The notes: a model not told the origin generated them from the sequence alone. Shown: positions 1 to 9,509, counted from the stretch's first letter. The stretch: DNA of 64,000 nucleotides from Deltaproteobacteria bacterium (GCA_020633415.1 JACKDQ010000010.1:132867-196866); one strand, 5' to 3'. Program-made: numbers and translations.

Positions 1-82
1 GGTACCGATGGATCTGGCGGAACGTCTGATCGATAATTGGATCGCAGCGCAAGCGTCGAAGGAGCCACAAAAGGGGCAGTAG
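1..82 (+). CDS. C-terminal tail of an unidentified protein (partial)
   Basis: The frame beginning at base 2 is open from the window edge and ends at a TAG at 80-82, giving about 26 residues with ordinary coding character (it includes DLAERLIDNW and a polar end). The rest of the gene lies outside the window. Its stop is 14 bases before the preferred start of the NAD synthetase, so the two may be co-transcribed. The tail is too short to assign a family. Confidence 0.5.
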   Translation, partial: VPMDLAERLIDNWIAAQASKEPQKGQ

Positions 83-96
83 CCCGAGGGGAAAAG

Positions 97-2103
97 ATGG
101 AAGGCTTTGCTCGGATAGCGGCGGCGGTACCCGTCGTTGGAGTTGCCAGCTTCGAGGATAATCGTCAGCGAATTCTCGAGCTCTGGCAGCGTGCCGAGCA
201 GCAACACGCCGCGCTGGTCGTGTTCCCCGAGCTGTCGCTCACCGGCTACACAGTGCGCGACTTGCTCCACGACCATCATCTACTGGCCGCTGCCGAGGCT
301 TCGCTCGCACAGCTCGTCGCCGAGAGTCGCAACTTGGCGAGTTGCGCATTGGTCGGCATGCCGCTGCGCTACGGCGTGGGTCTTTACAACACGGCGGTAG
401 TGATTCAGGGCGGTCAGCTGCTCGGTGTTGTGCCCAAATCATACTTACCCAACCACCGCGAATTCGAAGAGCGCCGCTGGTTTCGGCCGGGCCTGGAAAT
501 CAGCGGTGAGCGCAGCATCGAGATCGCAGCACAGAGCGCGCCGATCGGCAGCGATCTGCTGTTTTGTGCGGCGCAGCAACGGGACTTTGTCTTTGCTGTC
601 GAGCTTTGCGAGGATCTTTTTGTCCCACTGTCGCCGAGTTCACAAGCGGTGATCGCTGGAGCGACGGTGGTCGCCAACCTTTCGGCGTCGAACATCATCA
701 TCGGCAAAGCGGAGCGTCGTCGTTTGTTGGTGCGCTCCGCCGCTGAGCGCGGCCATTGCGCATATCTATACGTCGCCGCCGGTCCGGGCGAATCATCGAC
801 CGACTATGCCTTTGACGGTGATGCCTTAATCTGCGAGGGCAGTTCATTGCTCGCCGAGAGCAAGCGCTTTGCGCGCCAACCGCAGTTGGTCGTCGCTGAT
901 ATCGATATCGAGCAACTGGTCAATCGGCGCTTGGCGAACAATGCCTTCGGCGATTGCGCGGCTCAGCATCCGCGGGCGTTTCGCCGCGTGAGCTTTCGCG
1001 ACGTTGCCCATCAACCGCCGCTGCGTCGCGCCGTCGCGCGCCATCCGTTTGTGCCCCAAGGTCAGGCGAAGCTGGCTCAGCGCTGCTACGAGACTTTCGA
1101 AATCCAAACCAATGCGCTAGCCACGCGCCTTCGCGGCGCCAAGATCGAGCGCTTGGTGCTCGGTCTTTCGGGCGGGCTCGATTCGACCCATGCGGCCCTA
1201 GTTAGCGTCGCGGCGCTCGATTTGCTCGGTCTGCCTCGTACCCAACTGCATTGCGTAACGATGCCGGGTCTCGGTTCGAGTCAGTTGACCCAAAGAAGCG
1301 CTGCCACGCTCGCCGCGGCGTTGGGCGCGCGCTTTAGCTCGATCGCGATCGGCGATGCGACGTTGCAGGTATTGCAGGCGATTGGTCATCCGGCGGTCGC
1401 CGAGTCGCGGATCGAGTCAGTCGAGCAACTGATCGACCTGCTGCGCGCGCAACCCGAGTTCGCCGATATTGTCGTCGAAAACGCCCAGGCGCGTTTGCGC
1501 ACGCTGCTCTTGATGTCGCTGGCCAACCAGCAGGGTGCTCTGGTCGTCGGCACCGGCGACCTCTCGGAAAAGGCTCTCGGTTGGTCGACCTACGCCGGCG
1601 ATCAGATCTCGATGTATGACGTCAACGCGGGTGTACCCAAGACGCTGATCCAGTTTGTTATTCGCTGGGTCGCCGCGCAGCGGGCCAGCTCGTGGGCTGA
1701 CGGCGCGCAGCTGAGCGCGATTCTATCTGCTGTGCTCGATACACCGATCTCGCCCGAGCTCCTGCCGGCCGCGAGCGCCGAAGCGATCGAACAACTGACC
1801 GAGCAGCAGATCGGCCCCTACGAGCTGCACGATTTTTTCCTCTACCATATGGTCGGATCGGGCGCGCGACCGCGTCGTCTGCTCGACCTGGCGCAGATCG
1901 CTTTTGCGGGGTCTTACGAGCTGGTCACGCTTAAGCGTTGGCTGACGCTGTTTATCAGCCGATTTTTCGCCAATCAGTTCAAACGCTCTTGCACGGCCGA
2001 CGGTCCGAAGGTTGGCAACGTCGCGCTATCGCCGCGTGGCGATTGGCGGATGCCTTCCGACGCAGATCCCGCGTCATGGCTAGCAGAAGTCGATGCCTAC
2101 TGA
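97..2103 (+). CDS. nadE: Glutamine-dependent NAD+ synthetase
   Basis: Catalyses the last step of NAD synthesis, amidating deamido-NAD with ammonia released from glutamine; cytosolic. The first ~280 residues are a nitrilase-type glutaminase with its Glu-Lys-Cys triad visible as E45 (VVFPELSLTGY), K114 (VPKSYLPN) and C171 (VELCEDLF). The C-terminal half is the synthetase, with the ATP pyrophosphatase loop LGLSGGLDSTHAA and the GTGDLSEKALGW motif. The 668-residue length fits the long two-domain form. The ATG at 97 is chosen because GAGGGGAAAAG precedes it and it follows the stop of the upstream gene; the frame is open upstream to 37, but a start there would overlap that gene. The protein is intact. 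Confidence 0.95.
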   Translation: MEGFARIAAAVPVVGVASFEDNRQRILELWQRAEQQHAALVVFPELSLTGYTVRDLLHDHHLLAAAEASLAQLVAESRNLASCALVGMPLRYGVGLYNTAVVIQGGQLLGVVPKSYLPNHREFEERRWFRPGLEISGERSIEIAAQSAPIGSDLLFCAAQQRDFVFAVELCEDLFVPLSPSSQAVIAGATVVANLSASNIIIGKAERRRLLVRSAAERGHCAYLYVAAGPGESSTDYAFDGDALICEGSSLLAESKRFARQPQLVVADIDIEQLVNRRLANNAFGDCAAQHPRAFRRVSFRDVAHQPPLRRAVARHPFVPQGQAKLAQRCYETFEIQTNALATRLRGAKIERLVLGLSGGLDSTHAALVSVAALDLLGLPRTQLHCVTMPGLGSSQLTQRSAATLAAALGARFSSIAIGDATLQVLQAIGHPAVAESRIESVEQLIDLLRAQPEFADIVVENAQARLRTLLLMSLANQQGALVVGTGDLSEKALGWSTYAGDQISMYDVNAGVPKTLIQFVIRWVAAQRASSWADGAQLSAILSAVLDTPISPELLPAASAEAIEQLTEQQIGPYELHDFFLYHMVGSGARPRRLLDLAQIAFAGSYELVTLKRWLTLFISRFFANQFKRSCTADGPKVGNVALSPRGDWRMPSDADPASWLAEVDAY

Positions 2104-2106
2104 GCG

Positions 2107-3768
2107 CTAGCGCAGGTAGAACAAGTAATAGTAGCCCGCAGCTCCCGCGCCGGCGATCAGCAGGCTGATGCAGGCGACGATCCAACCGGCGCGCGACGAG
2201 CGTTCGGGCTGCAGTCGCGCGCTGCGCTGCCCCGCATAGGGGCCACTCAGACGTGGCGAGCGTGTTGCCGCACTCCGCGCGGCAGCGACCTCTTGTGAGG
2301 GCTGGATCGGCCGTTGCGCTGCGGCGATTAAAGGCGAATCCGGACGGTGGTACGTTGCCGGGTCGCCGCCGCGGCTCGGCGGCGGTTCATAGCTCGTCGT
2401 CGCGGCAAGTTGGGCAGTGTTGAGCGCCGCATCCCCACCTTCGGGGCGCTCGCTGATCACCTCGGCTACCGCATGTCGCACGACTTGGGTATCCGACGCA
2501 TCCAACTCATCGGTGTTGGCCACCGGCAGCGGCCTAAGTGTGTCGTAGTCCAAAGGTGGCGTGGGATCGAACGGCGGAATCGTCGGCGTGCGCCCGTCCT
2601 TCAGTGGTGCGCCCGCCGCTTCAAGCTGATCGCTGGCCTGCGCGAGCGGCACCAACTCGGAGACCGGCGGTGGGACCGAGAGCGGTGGCATCGCCGCGGC
2701 CTGCGCGGCAGCCGGCTGTTGACCCTGTTCGCGCTGGCGCCGACGGTGGACCTCGGCCGGCGGATCGAGGCTGGCGGTCCACGGCCGCGACGAACCGATC
2801 GCGCGCTGCAGTTCGGCGAGCAGTGCGCCGGCGGTCGGTGGTCGCTCGTCGCGATGCTTGGCCATCGCTCGCAGGATCAATTGCTCGAGCTGCGGGTGGA
2901 TGGAGATGAAGCGGCTCGGCGGCGGCGGTGCTTCGCGGACTTGCATCTTGAGCACGTTGTAAGGCGAAGGATCGCTAAACGGCTTGTTGCCGACCAACAG
3001 CTCGTAGAGCAGGATGCCCAGCGCATAGATGTCGACGCGTCGATCGAGCTCATCGCCGCGGCATTGCTCGGGCGCCATGTACTCCGGCGTGCCGAGCACC
3101 GTGCCGACTTCGGTCTCGCCGCTAGCAGCACCGCGCAGCTTGGCGATGCCGAAATCGAGAATCTTGACCTGCGGGCGCGGCGGCCGGCGCAAGATCACGA
3201 TGTTGTCCGGCTTAAGATCGCGGTGGATGAAGTTCTTGCTGTGTGCGGCATCGAGCGCGTCGCATAGCTGCTCGAACACCGGCAACAGTTCCGCCGGCTC
3301 AAGCCGCGTGGCGTTGAGCAGCACCTCGTGAAGTCCGAGACCGTCGAGCAACTCCATCACCATGTAGTTGCGACCGTCATCGAGTTCGCCGATCGAGAAG
3401 ATGTCGACGATGTTGTGGTGGCCGATCTGGTTGACCGAGCGGGCCTCGAGCACGAAGCGCGCGACCGCTTTCGGATCGCTGGCGTAGCGCAGGTTGAGCA
3501 CCTTGATCGCCACGCGCTTGTGGATCACCGGGTGGATCGCCGAGTAGACCACGCCCATTCCACCGTGGGCGATCGTTCGTTCGACCTGATACTCACCGAT
3601 CATCATTCCATCGGTGATTTCGACTCCGGCGCCGTCCGATAGATCGAGCGACTCGTCGGCAACTGCCGCGAAAGTCTTGCTGATTTCCAGCAAGGGCAGT
3701 CCATCTTGCGGACAGTACCGGGCTTGGTCATCCTCGTACGAGGCCCGGCAGCCGGGGCAAATACGCAT
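2107..3768 (-). CDS. Membrane-anchored Ser/Thr protein kinase with N-terminal zinc ribbon
   Basis: A Hanks-type kinase of 553 residues. Residues 4-22 hold paired cysteine motifs (CPGC and YCPQDG) typical of a zinc ribbon. The kinase domain spans about 58-320: glycine loop AHGGMGVVYSA, ATP lysine K89, catalytic HRDLKPDN at 182-189, LDFGIAK with DFG at 205-207, and GTPEYMAPEQ. All catalytic residues are present, so it should be active. A Pro/Ala-rich linker of ~200 residues leads to one C-terminal membrane helix (GWIVACISLLIAGAGAAGYY), so this is a tail-anchored kinase with a cytosolic catalytic domain. It converges on nadE with only 3 bases between the stops. Its substrates cannot be inferred from the context. 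Confidence 0.92.
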   Translation of the reverse strand: MRICPGCRASYEDDQARYCPQDGLPLLEISKTFAAVADESLDLSDGAGVEITDGMMIGEYQVERTIAHGGMGVVYSAIHPVIHKRVAIKVLNLRYASDPKAVARFVLEARSVNQIGHHNIVDIFSIGELDDGRNYMVMELLDGLGLHEVLLNATRLEPAELLPVFEQLCDALDAAHSKNFIHRDLKPDNIVILRRPPRPQVKILDFGIAKLRGAASGETEVGTVLGTPEYMAPEQCRGDELDRRVDIYALGILLYELLVGNKPFSDPSPYNVLKMQVREAPPPPSRFISIHPQLEQLILRAMAKHRDERPPTAGALLAELQRAIGSSRPWTASLDPPAEVHRRRQREQGQQPAAAQAAAMPPLSVPPPVSELVPLAQASDQLEAAGAPLKDGRTPTIPPFDPTPPLDYDTLRPLPVANTDELDASDTQVVRHAVAEVISERPEGGDAALNTAQLAATTSYEPPPSRGGDPATYHRPDSPLIAAAQRPIQPSQEVAAARSAATRSPRLSGPYAGQRSARLQPERSSRAGWIVACISLLIAGAGAAGYYYLFYLR

Positions 3769-3876
3769 CGGAGTGTCGCTCTTTGACCTTCAGACGTTCT
3801 GGGGGCTATCTTCGAAGTTTATCATCATCGTCTGCTGGGCAAAACGGCAGATGGCGACGAAAGGAAGTGGGCAAGC

Positions 3877-4776
3877 GTGCTGATCAGTCGTGAAATCGAC
3901 CAGGCCTTGGGTGAGGTGAAACAGGGGCGGCTCCGCGTCGACGACGGTACCGAGTTGCTCTATCAGACCTTTGGTAGTGGGCCGGCGGTGATCTTCGCCA
4001 ACGGTATCGGTGTGCGTTACCCGGGTGTCGTCCGCCAAATCGCCGCACTGCGCCAACGCTATCAGGTCGTAACCTGGGATTACCGTGGGATGGGCCAGAG
4101 CGTGATGCCCGACGGCGGTGATGTCTCGATGGCGCGGCAGGCGGCCGACGTGGCGGCGCTGATCGACGGCCTCAAACTCAACCGACCGGCGCTGATCGGC
4201 TGGAGCATGGGTGTGCAGGTTGGGCTGGAACTGCTACGCCTCCGCAGTGATTCGCTGTGTGGCTTTGTCGCACTTCTCGGTACCTATGGCCGACCCTTTC
4301 GCAACGCGCTACCCGATCTGCTCGCCGAAGGTGTCGAGCGCTTGGTTGGCTTGCTCCACCGTTTGCCGGCAGTTGCCCAAGGGATTCTCGACGTCGGCGT
4401 GATGCTGCCCGATCTAACCCACCAGCTACTGAGCCGGCTCAACTTTGTCGGATCAAACGTCGACCGCGAGGTCTTCGCTGCCGACATGCGCTGTGTTGCC
4501 GGTGCTGACAAGGTCAACTACACGCGTACGATGCTCGAGCTGGCCAGCCACAATGCCGAAGATGTACTCGACCTCGTCAACTGCCCCACGCTGGTCATCG
4601 CTGCCGAGCACGATTTCCTCACGCCGCCCCATGTCGCGCGCGAGATGGCGGCGCGCATTCCCAACGCAGCCTATCAAGAGATCCCCGGCACCCACTTCGC
4701 GCTGATCGAGCAGGCCTCCGCGGTCAATGATCTGCTGCTGAACTTTCTCGATCAGACTTCAGCGGCGGGCTCGTGA
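3877..4776 (+). CDS. Alpha/beta hydrolase
   Basis: A 299-residue alpha/beta-fold hydrolase with a complete triad: nucleophile elbow GWSMG with S110, acid D246 in AEHDFLTP, and H273 in GTHFALIE. The oxyanion region ANGIG precedes it. There is no signal peptide, so it is cytosolic. The substrate is unknown; it resembles the general esterase / BioH-like group. The start is a GTG at 3877, preceded by AAAGGAAG. Its stop overlaps the next start by four bases, so it likely forms an operon with the FG-GAP lipoprotein and the glycosyltransferase. Confidence 0.85.
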   Translation: MLISREIDQALGEVKQGRLRVDDGTELLYQTFGSGPAVIFANGIGVRYPGVVRQIAALRQRYQVVTWDYRGMGQSVMPDGGDVSMARQAADVAALIDGLKLNRPALIGWSMGVQVGLELLRLRSDSLCGFVALLGTYGRPFRNALPDLLAEGVERLVGLLHRLPAVAQGILDVGVMLPDLTHQLLSRLNFVGSNVDREVFAADMRCVAGADKVNYTRTMLELASHNAEDVLDLVNCPTLVIAAEHDFLTPPHVAREMAARIPNAAYQEIPGTHFALIEQASAVNDLLLNFLDQTSAAGS

Positions 4777-6398
4777 TCACGCGTCGATCGCCGGCCGGTC
4801 AACAGTCGGCGCTGAGTGCATGGCTGCTGATCTCAACGCTGGCCCTCGGTTGTGGACCCGGGCGGCAACTCAGCCCATCTTCGCCCTACCTCGGAACATT
4901 GGCGGCAACCTGCGCGAGCGCCAGCGGTGACGCGAACGTCGCCGAGCCCGAGCTGGCCGTCTCTTACGCCGACGCCTGGCACGAGGGCTGGTTGGCATCG
5001 CCGCTGGTCGTCGATCTCGACGGTGATGGTCAAGTCGAGGTGATCGGCGCGCGCGAAGGTCGTCTGGTGATCTGGCGTGGCGCCGGCCAACGGCAAAACA
5101 GCCTGCCGGTCAACGGTCGGATCTGGGCCTCACCGATCGCTGCCGAGCTGCGTCGTGATCTCGCCGGACTGGAGCTCGTCGCTGCAGCCCGAGGCAAGGT
5201 CTATGCCTGGTCTGCCGGCGGGCAGCCGTTGGCCGGCTTTCCTTACAGCTTTCGCGATGAGATTCGCGCGATCGCCGCCGCCGACCTCGATGGCGACGGT
5301 GACGATGAGATCGTCGCCGCGACGACCAATCCGCTCAAGGCAGATCGTCAACGCGACCTGCTCGTCGCCTTGGCTGGCGACGGCAGCGTGGTCAGTGGCT
5401 TTCCACCCAACACCAGCGGCAGCGGCGGTTGTCAGCGCGACTGCTGGGTCGTCGGCGGTTTCGACCAAAACCTGGCGATCGGCGATCTCGATGGCGATGG
5501 TCGACCCGAGATCGTTGCGCCCCATGACAACGCCTATATCAGCGTGCATCACCACGATGGCGTTTTGGTCGACGTTGCCGCCGGTGCGTACGACGGCGTT
5601 ACCAAGTGGCCCGGAATCCGCTTCTTGCACGATCTCGCCGAGGCTCGCACGGGTTGGAGCGAGCACGAAGCCAGCGCCAATCAAGCGCACTTTACCAACT
5701 CGGCGCCGGCGATCGCTGATATCGATGGCAATGGCAAACGCGAGTTGATCGTGCTTGGTTCGGTGCAAAACGCGGCACAAAGCGATCGCACCCGCGGCGT
5801 CGCGCTGTGGGTAATGCAAAGCGACGGCCGTCGCGCCCCCGCCTGGCAAACGCCGCTGCACATTCCCGAGTACCTCGCCGGCCTGTGGGACTACGAAGAC
5901 ACCAACATCGTTGCCGCAACCAACCAGGTCACCGTTGCTGATCTGTTGCCCGAGTCGGGTCAAGAACTGCTGTTCGCTGGTTTTGACGGCAAGATTCACT
6001 GTGTGGCCGCCGACCGACGCGAGCTCTGGTCATATCGCTACACCTCGAGCGATCGCGTGTTGACCGGCGGTGTTGTTGTCGCTGATCTTTCGGGCGACGG
6101 TCGCCCCGAAGTGGTCTTCGCCAGCTACTCGCCCGATAACGGGCAAGGCCAGCTGTTTGTGCTCGACGCCGCTGGACAGTTGCTGCACAAAGTGGCGCTT
6201 CCCGACCGCGGTGTGATGTCGGTGCCGACGATCGCCGACGTCGATGGCGACAAACGTCCCGAGATCGTCGTCGCGCTCAAAGATGGCGACGAGGGCAAAC
6301 CGCACTTACTCGCTTACCGCGTGTCCACGGCGCGCGACAACTGTTTGCTTTGGCCAACCGGTCGGGCAAACGCGCTGCGCAACGGGTCGCTGCCCTAG
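4773..6398 (+). CDS. FG-GAP/VCBS-repeat surface lipoprotein
   Basis: A 541-residue exported lipoprotein. The N-terminus has a hydrophobic stretch ending in the lipobox LALGC. The rest holds repeated blade motifs of the form DLDGDGxxE (for example DLDGDGQVEVIGA, DLDGDGDDEIVAA, DLDGDGRPEIVAP, DLSGDGRPEVVFA), the calcium-binding loops of an integrin-like beta-propeller. Such proteins usually bind ligands at the cell surface; no enzymatic residues stand out. The start is the GTG at 4773, whose GTGA overlaps the stop of the upstream hydrolase. Translational coupling is likely. Confidence 0.85.
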   Translation: MITRRSPAGQQSALSAWLLISTLALGCGPGRQLSPSSPYLGTLAATCASASGDANVAEPELAVSYADAWHEGWLASPLVVDLDGDGQVEVIGAREGRLVIWRGAGQRQNSLPVNGRIWASPIAAELRRDLAGLELVAAARGKVYAWSAGGQPLAGFPYSFRDEIRAIAAADLDGDGDDEIVAATTNPLKADRQRDLLVALAGDGSVVSGFPPNTSGSGGCQRDCWVVGGFDQNLAIGDLDGDGRPEIVAPHDNAYISVHHHDGVLVDVAAGAYDGVTKWPGIRFLHDLAEARTGWSEHEASANQAHFTNSAPAIADIDGNGKRELIVLGSVQNAAQSDRTRGVALWVMQSDGRRAPAWQTPLHIPEYLAGLWDYEDTNIVAATNQVTVADLLPESGQELLFAGFDGKIHCVAADRRELWSYRYTSSDRVLTGGVVVADLSGDGRPEVVFASYSPDNGQGQLFVLDAAGQLLHKVALPDRGVMSVPTIADVDGDKRPEIVVALKDGDEGKPHLLAYRVSTARDNCLLWPTGRANALRNGSLP

Positions 6399-6412
6399 CG
6401 AAGGAATTCTCG

Positions 6413-7633
6413 ATGGGATCTGTCTTGCAGCTGCTCTGCCAGCGACCCGCCTTGACCGGCAGTGGCGTGACCCTCGACGCGCTGGTGCGCCACGGCAGCG
6501 AGCAAGGTTGGCAGCAACGCGTGGTGATCGGCGTACCGCCCGATGATCGCGCCCCCGCAGTCGGTGATCTGCCCGCCGACTGCATTCACCCCCTCGTCTT
6601 CGAGAGCGAGCAGCTGCCCTTTCCGGTCGCCGGCATGAGCGACGTGATGCCATATCCGTCGACGCGCTTTTCCCAAATGACCGCCGCGCAGCTCGCCCAG
6701 TACCGCGACGCCTGGTCCGCGCATCTGCGCGCGTTGATTGGGCGCCATCGGCCCGATTTGCTGCACTGCCATCATGTTTGGCTGCTGGCGGCGATCGCAC
6801 GGCGCGTCGCACCGAATTTGCCATTGGTCGTTCATTGCCATGCCACCGGGCTGCGCCAGATCGAGACCTGTCCCAATCTGGCCCAGGATGTGCTCACCAC
6901 GCTGGCCAAAGCCGACCACTTCGTCGTGCTTCACGGCGAGCATCGACGCCAGCTGCAACACACGCTCGGCATCGAAGCCGCGCGGATCAGCGTGGTTGGT
7001 GCCGGCTTTCGCACCGAGCTGTTTTCGACGGCGCATGCTTTGCCTGATAGTGCGCGCCAGGGGCAACTGATCTACGTCGGCAAACTTAGCGATGCCAAGG
7101 GTGTGCCGCAGTTGCTCGAGGCTTTCGCGCGTCTGCAGCGACAATACCCGCAAGCGCGTTTGCATGTGGTCGGCAGCGGCAGCGGCCCGCAAGCTGAGGC
7201 GATCACCGCTCGGGCGCGCGCCCTTGGTGAGGCGGTTGTACTCCACGGTCGCTGCGATCAAGCCAAGCTGGCTGAGCTGCTCGGTCGCGCGGCGGTCTGC
7301 GTGCTGCCCTCGTTTTACGAGGGTCTGCCCTTGGTCTTGGCCGAAGCCTACGCCTGTGGCTGTCGCCTGGTCTGCACCGCCCTCGACGGGGTCATCGAGC
7401 AGCTCGCCCCGCGCCTTGGCGACGCGCTTGACTTGGTCGATCCGCCGACGCTCTGTGGTGTCGATCAGCCCGAGCCCTCTGCCTTGCCCGCATTCGTCGA
7501 TCGCCTCGCCGCCGCGATGGATAGCGCGTTGGCCCGTGGACCGCTGGTACCCGACAGCGCGATCCTCGCGTCTTTTTCCTGGGGCGCCGTCGCCCAGCGG
7601 GTGATGGGCATCTGGTCGAAGCTCATCGGCTAA
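6413..7633 (+). CDS. Family 4 glycosyltransferase (GT-B fold)
   Basis: A 406-residue glycosyltransferase transferring a sugar from a nucleotide-sugar donor, probably cytosolic. The C-terminal donor domain shows the retaining GT4 signatures: YVGKLSDAKG, the VVGSGSGPQ strand, and the EX7E motif in PSFYEGLPLVLAEA. The N-terminal acceptor domain holds HCHATG. The ATG at 6413 is preferred (GAAGGA nine bases upstream); a start at 6350 would extend into the previous gene. It lies 14 bases after the FG-GAP lipoprotein, and is last in that operon. The acceptor is unknown. Confidence 0.88.
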   Translation: MGSVLQLLCQRPALTGSGVTLDALVRHGSEQGWQQRVVIGVPPDDRAPAVGDLPADCIHPLVFESEQLPFPVAGMSDVMPYPSTRFSQMTAAQLAQYRDAWSAHLRALIGRHRPDLLHCHHVWLLAAIARRVAPNLPLVVHCHATGLRQIETCPNLAQDVLTTLAKADHFVVLHGEHRRQLQHTLGIEAARISVVGAGFRTELFSTAHALPDSARQGQLIYVGKLSDAKGVPQLLEAFARLQRQYPQARLHVVGSGSGPQAEAITARARALGEAVVLHGRCDQAKLAELLGRAAVCVLPSFYEGLPLVLAEAYACGCRLVCTALDGVIEQLAPRLGDALDLVDPPTLCGVDQPEPSALPAFVDRLAAAMDSALARGPLVPDSAILASFSWGAVAQRVMGIWSKLIG

Positions 7634-7751
7634 TCTGCCGCAAAGTAAGGAAAAATATAGAATTGACCAGCCCGTTAACCACAGAACAGGTAGCCAACTG
7701 TGCGCCATTGTAGTACAGGGGCCGCATCTGCGAGCAGGCGGAGACCCGACG

Positions 7752-8387
7752 ATGACCGCATTTCGGATTCTCGCCAGCGCAAGCCTGTTGTTGGCGAGTT
7801 GCGTTGGCGTCGACCTAGGTGATGCACCCTTTTTCTGTAGCTCAGCTGGGCAATGCCCGGAGGGCTACAGCTGTCGAGCGATCGGCGGCCAACAGGTCTG
7901 TGCGCGCTCGGGTGGATTTTGCGGTGATGGTGTCTGCGATCCGAGCAGCGAGAGCTGTGAGAACTGTTCAACCGATTGCGGCTGCGCCGATCAGGGCATC
8001 GGCAAGAGCGATCGCGGCAGCTCGCCGGACAGTGGCATCACGCTGGTTGACGCCAAAGTTAGCATCGACGCGCCGGCTCCCGCCGATAGTCGCCCCCCTG
8101 TCGACACGTACTTGCCCGATACCACCGTCGACCAACGCGTGACCGGGACGCTGACCTGCGATGCGGCGGTCAACTGCGTGATCAATTGCACGGCGCCCGG
8201 TTGCGAAAAACAGTGCGCGGCGAGCGTGCGTCCCAGTTCGGTCGCGCTGTTCAACGCCTTCGTTAACTGCATCGCCACCGCCGAGACCGGTGCCTGCTCC
8301 TGGACTTGTCCCAATGGGTCGAGCTGCGGCCAGTGCCTGGCGTTCGAGTGCGAATTCGAACTGATGCGCTGTCAGGCCGACAAGTAG
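7752..8387 (+). CDS. Cys-rich lipoprotein with a 12-cysteine C-terminal domain
   Basis: 211 residues with a signal peptide and lipobox LLLASC. An N-terminal Cys-rich region (including GFCGDGVCDPSSESCENC) is followed by an Asp/Ser/Pro-rich spacer (about residues 85-130). The C-terminal ~75 residues carry a regular pattern, C-x5-C-x3-C-x4-C-x3-C-x17-C-x8-C-x3-C-x5-C-x2-C-x4-C-x6-C. This matches, nearly position for position, two tandem domains in the lipoprotein at 55606-56580. The function is unknown. It is probably disulfide-bonded and exposed at the outer membrane or periplasm. Confidence 0.8.
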   Translation: MTAFRILASASLLLASCVGVDLGDAPFFCSSAGQCPEGYSCRAIGGQQVCARSGGFCGDGVCDPSSESCENCSTDCGCADQGIGKSDRGSSPDSGITLVDAKVSIDAPAPADSRPPVDTYLPDTTVDQRVTGTLTCDAAVNCVINCTAPGCEKQCAASVRPSSVALFNAFVNCIATAETGACSWTCPNGSSCGQCLAFECEFELMRCQADK

Positions 8388-8453
8388 GGACGCTTGAGAA
8401 GTCGGAAGTTTTCAAAGTCCTTGGCCGTTTCTTCGAAAATTTCGGAAGCGTCC
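8388..8453. terminator. Inverted repeat between convergent genes
   Basis: GGACGCTT at 8388-8395 is exactly repeated in inverse as AAGCGTCC at 8446-8453, inside the 73-base spacer between two convergent genes. Short A/T runs lie in the interior, but there is no clean T-tract after the stem. It could act as a weak two-way terminator; this is inference. Confidence 0.3.
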
Positions 8454-8460
8454 GCTACCG

Positions 8461-9357
8461 CTACTGCCGCGCGAGTTTCTTGTAGCCATGGCGTTCGACG
8501 TTGACCAACCAGGCGGCGGCATTCTTCACGTAGCGTGCGGTGCCGGCGGTATCCCAGCGTAGATAGAGGCGGGTGAAGCCGCCGTCGAGGATCGCACGCT
8601 TGCCACCCTTGTCGTAGAAGGCTGCGACGAGGTTGTTGGCCGAGCCGTAGATCAACGGGGTGAGCGTCTGATTGGGTTGGATGGTGGCGATGGTGATCCC
8701 CTCGTAGAGGTGAGCTAGGCCGGTGGTCAAAAGGTGCTTGGGCAGCACGCCAGCGCGACCCCGCTTGCTGATGCCCACCACCTTGTTGCCCATCAGGTTG
8801 CCCTTCATCGTCACGCCAAGCAGCGCCTGCGCGACGGCGTTAGCGTCGGCGTAATAGGGCTGATTGTCGCCCCAAATATAGACGCCGCGGCCGCTTTGAA
8901 AGAAGCGCTTGATCACCGCGATATGCTTGGCGCTCAGATGGCGGCGCGAGTCGGAGATCAACCAGAACTGGCAGGCCTTTTTCAGGTCTGCGGCCAGCAC
9001 CTCGGGCGTCGGCGCGCCGTTGCTGTAGCGATAGACCGAAAAGCCCTTCTGCTTGAGCGCCGCCCGCGGCAGGTGAAAGTCAAACCCCTCGCCGGTGTAC
9101 AGGTGCAGCACCACGATCGTCTTCCCGGAAAACGCGCCGTCGACGGCCAGGTCGTACTGCGAGCCCGCGGCGTTGCCGTACTGGTCACCCCGCGCCTTGG
9201 TCCTGACGCTCTCGTAGTAGACCGAGCCGTCCGCTCGACGACGCTTTTCGCGGTGCGTTGCTTCGGGTTCGTTGACCGCGGCCTGCGGGTTGTACTGGGC
9301 CAGCGCCGGAACGGCCGTGCAGGCAAGGGTAAGGGCGACAAGGCTCATGCGAAGCAT
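8461..9357 (-). CDS. Secreted protein of unknown function (Rossmann/GATase-like)
   Basis: 298 residues with a classical signal peptide ending in PALAQ. The central part (about 75-190) reads like an alternating alpha/beta domain: KTIVVLHLYTGEGFD, FWLISDSRR, RGVYIWGDNQPYY. That is reminiscent of the glutamine-amidotransferase-like or ThuA-type fold used as a non-catalytic domain, but I see no Cys/His/Glu triad. The start ATG is preceded by AAGGAGGTCCC, a strong ribosome-binding site. It follows another secreted protein on the same strand (9510-10496). Confidence 0.65.
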   Translation of the reverse strand: MLRMSLVALTLACTAVPALAQYNPQAAVNEPEATHREKRRRADGSVYYESVRTKARGDQYGNAAGSQYDLAVDGAFSGKTIVVLHLYTGEGFDFHLPRAALKQKGFSVYRYSNGAPTPEVLAADLKKACQFWLISDSRRHLSAKHIAVIKRFFQSGRGVYIWGDNQPYYADANAVAQALLGVTMKGNLMGNKVVGISKRGRAGVLPKHLLTTGLAHLYEGITIATIQPNQTLTPLIYGSANNLVAAFYDKGGKRAILDGGFTRLYLRWDTAGTARYVKNAAAWLVNVERHGYKKLARQ

Positions 9358-9509
9358 CGGGACCTCCTTGTCCTTCCCTCAACGCACGACCCGCGGTGGC
9401 GGTTTGAATTTTCTGCCAGGACCAAGCTACGCCGTGCTCGGGACCCCTTCGGGACGCTCTCTGAGGGGAGCGACGGCATCCCTGTGCCGAAGGGCGCCGC
9501 GACGCTGCA

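Noticed and set aside
2347..3267. Plus-strand frame of ~306 codons across the kinase gene
   Set aside because: The minus strand has all kinase motifs in order; the plus frame is Arg-rich and has no family features.
7663..7691. Sigma-70 promoter with TTGACC before the lipoprotein at 7752
   Set aside because: No acceptable -10 hexamer lies at 16-18 bases, so the call is not supported.
6395..7708. Long open frame on the minus strand (about 437 codons) opposite the glycosyltransferase
   Set aside because: It overlaps a clear GT4 gene on the other strand and has no recognisable motifs; GC-rich coding DNA commonly leaves the antisense frame open.
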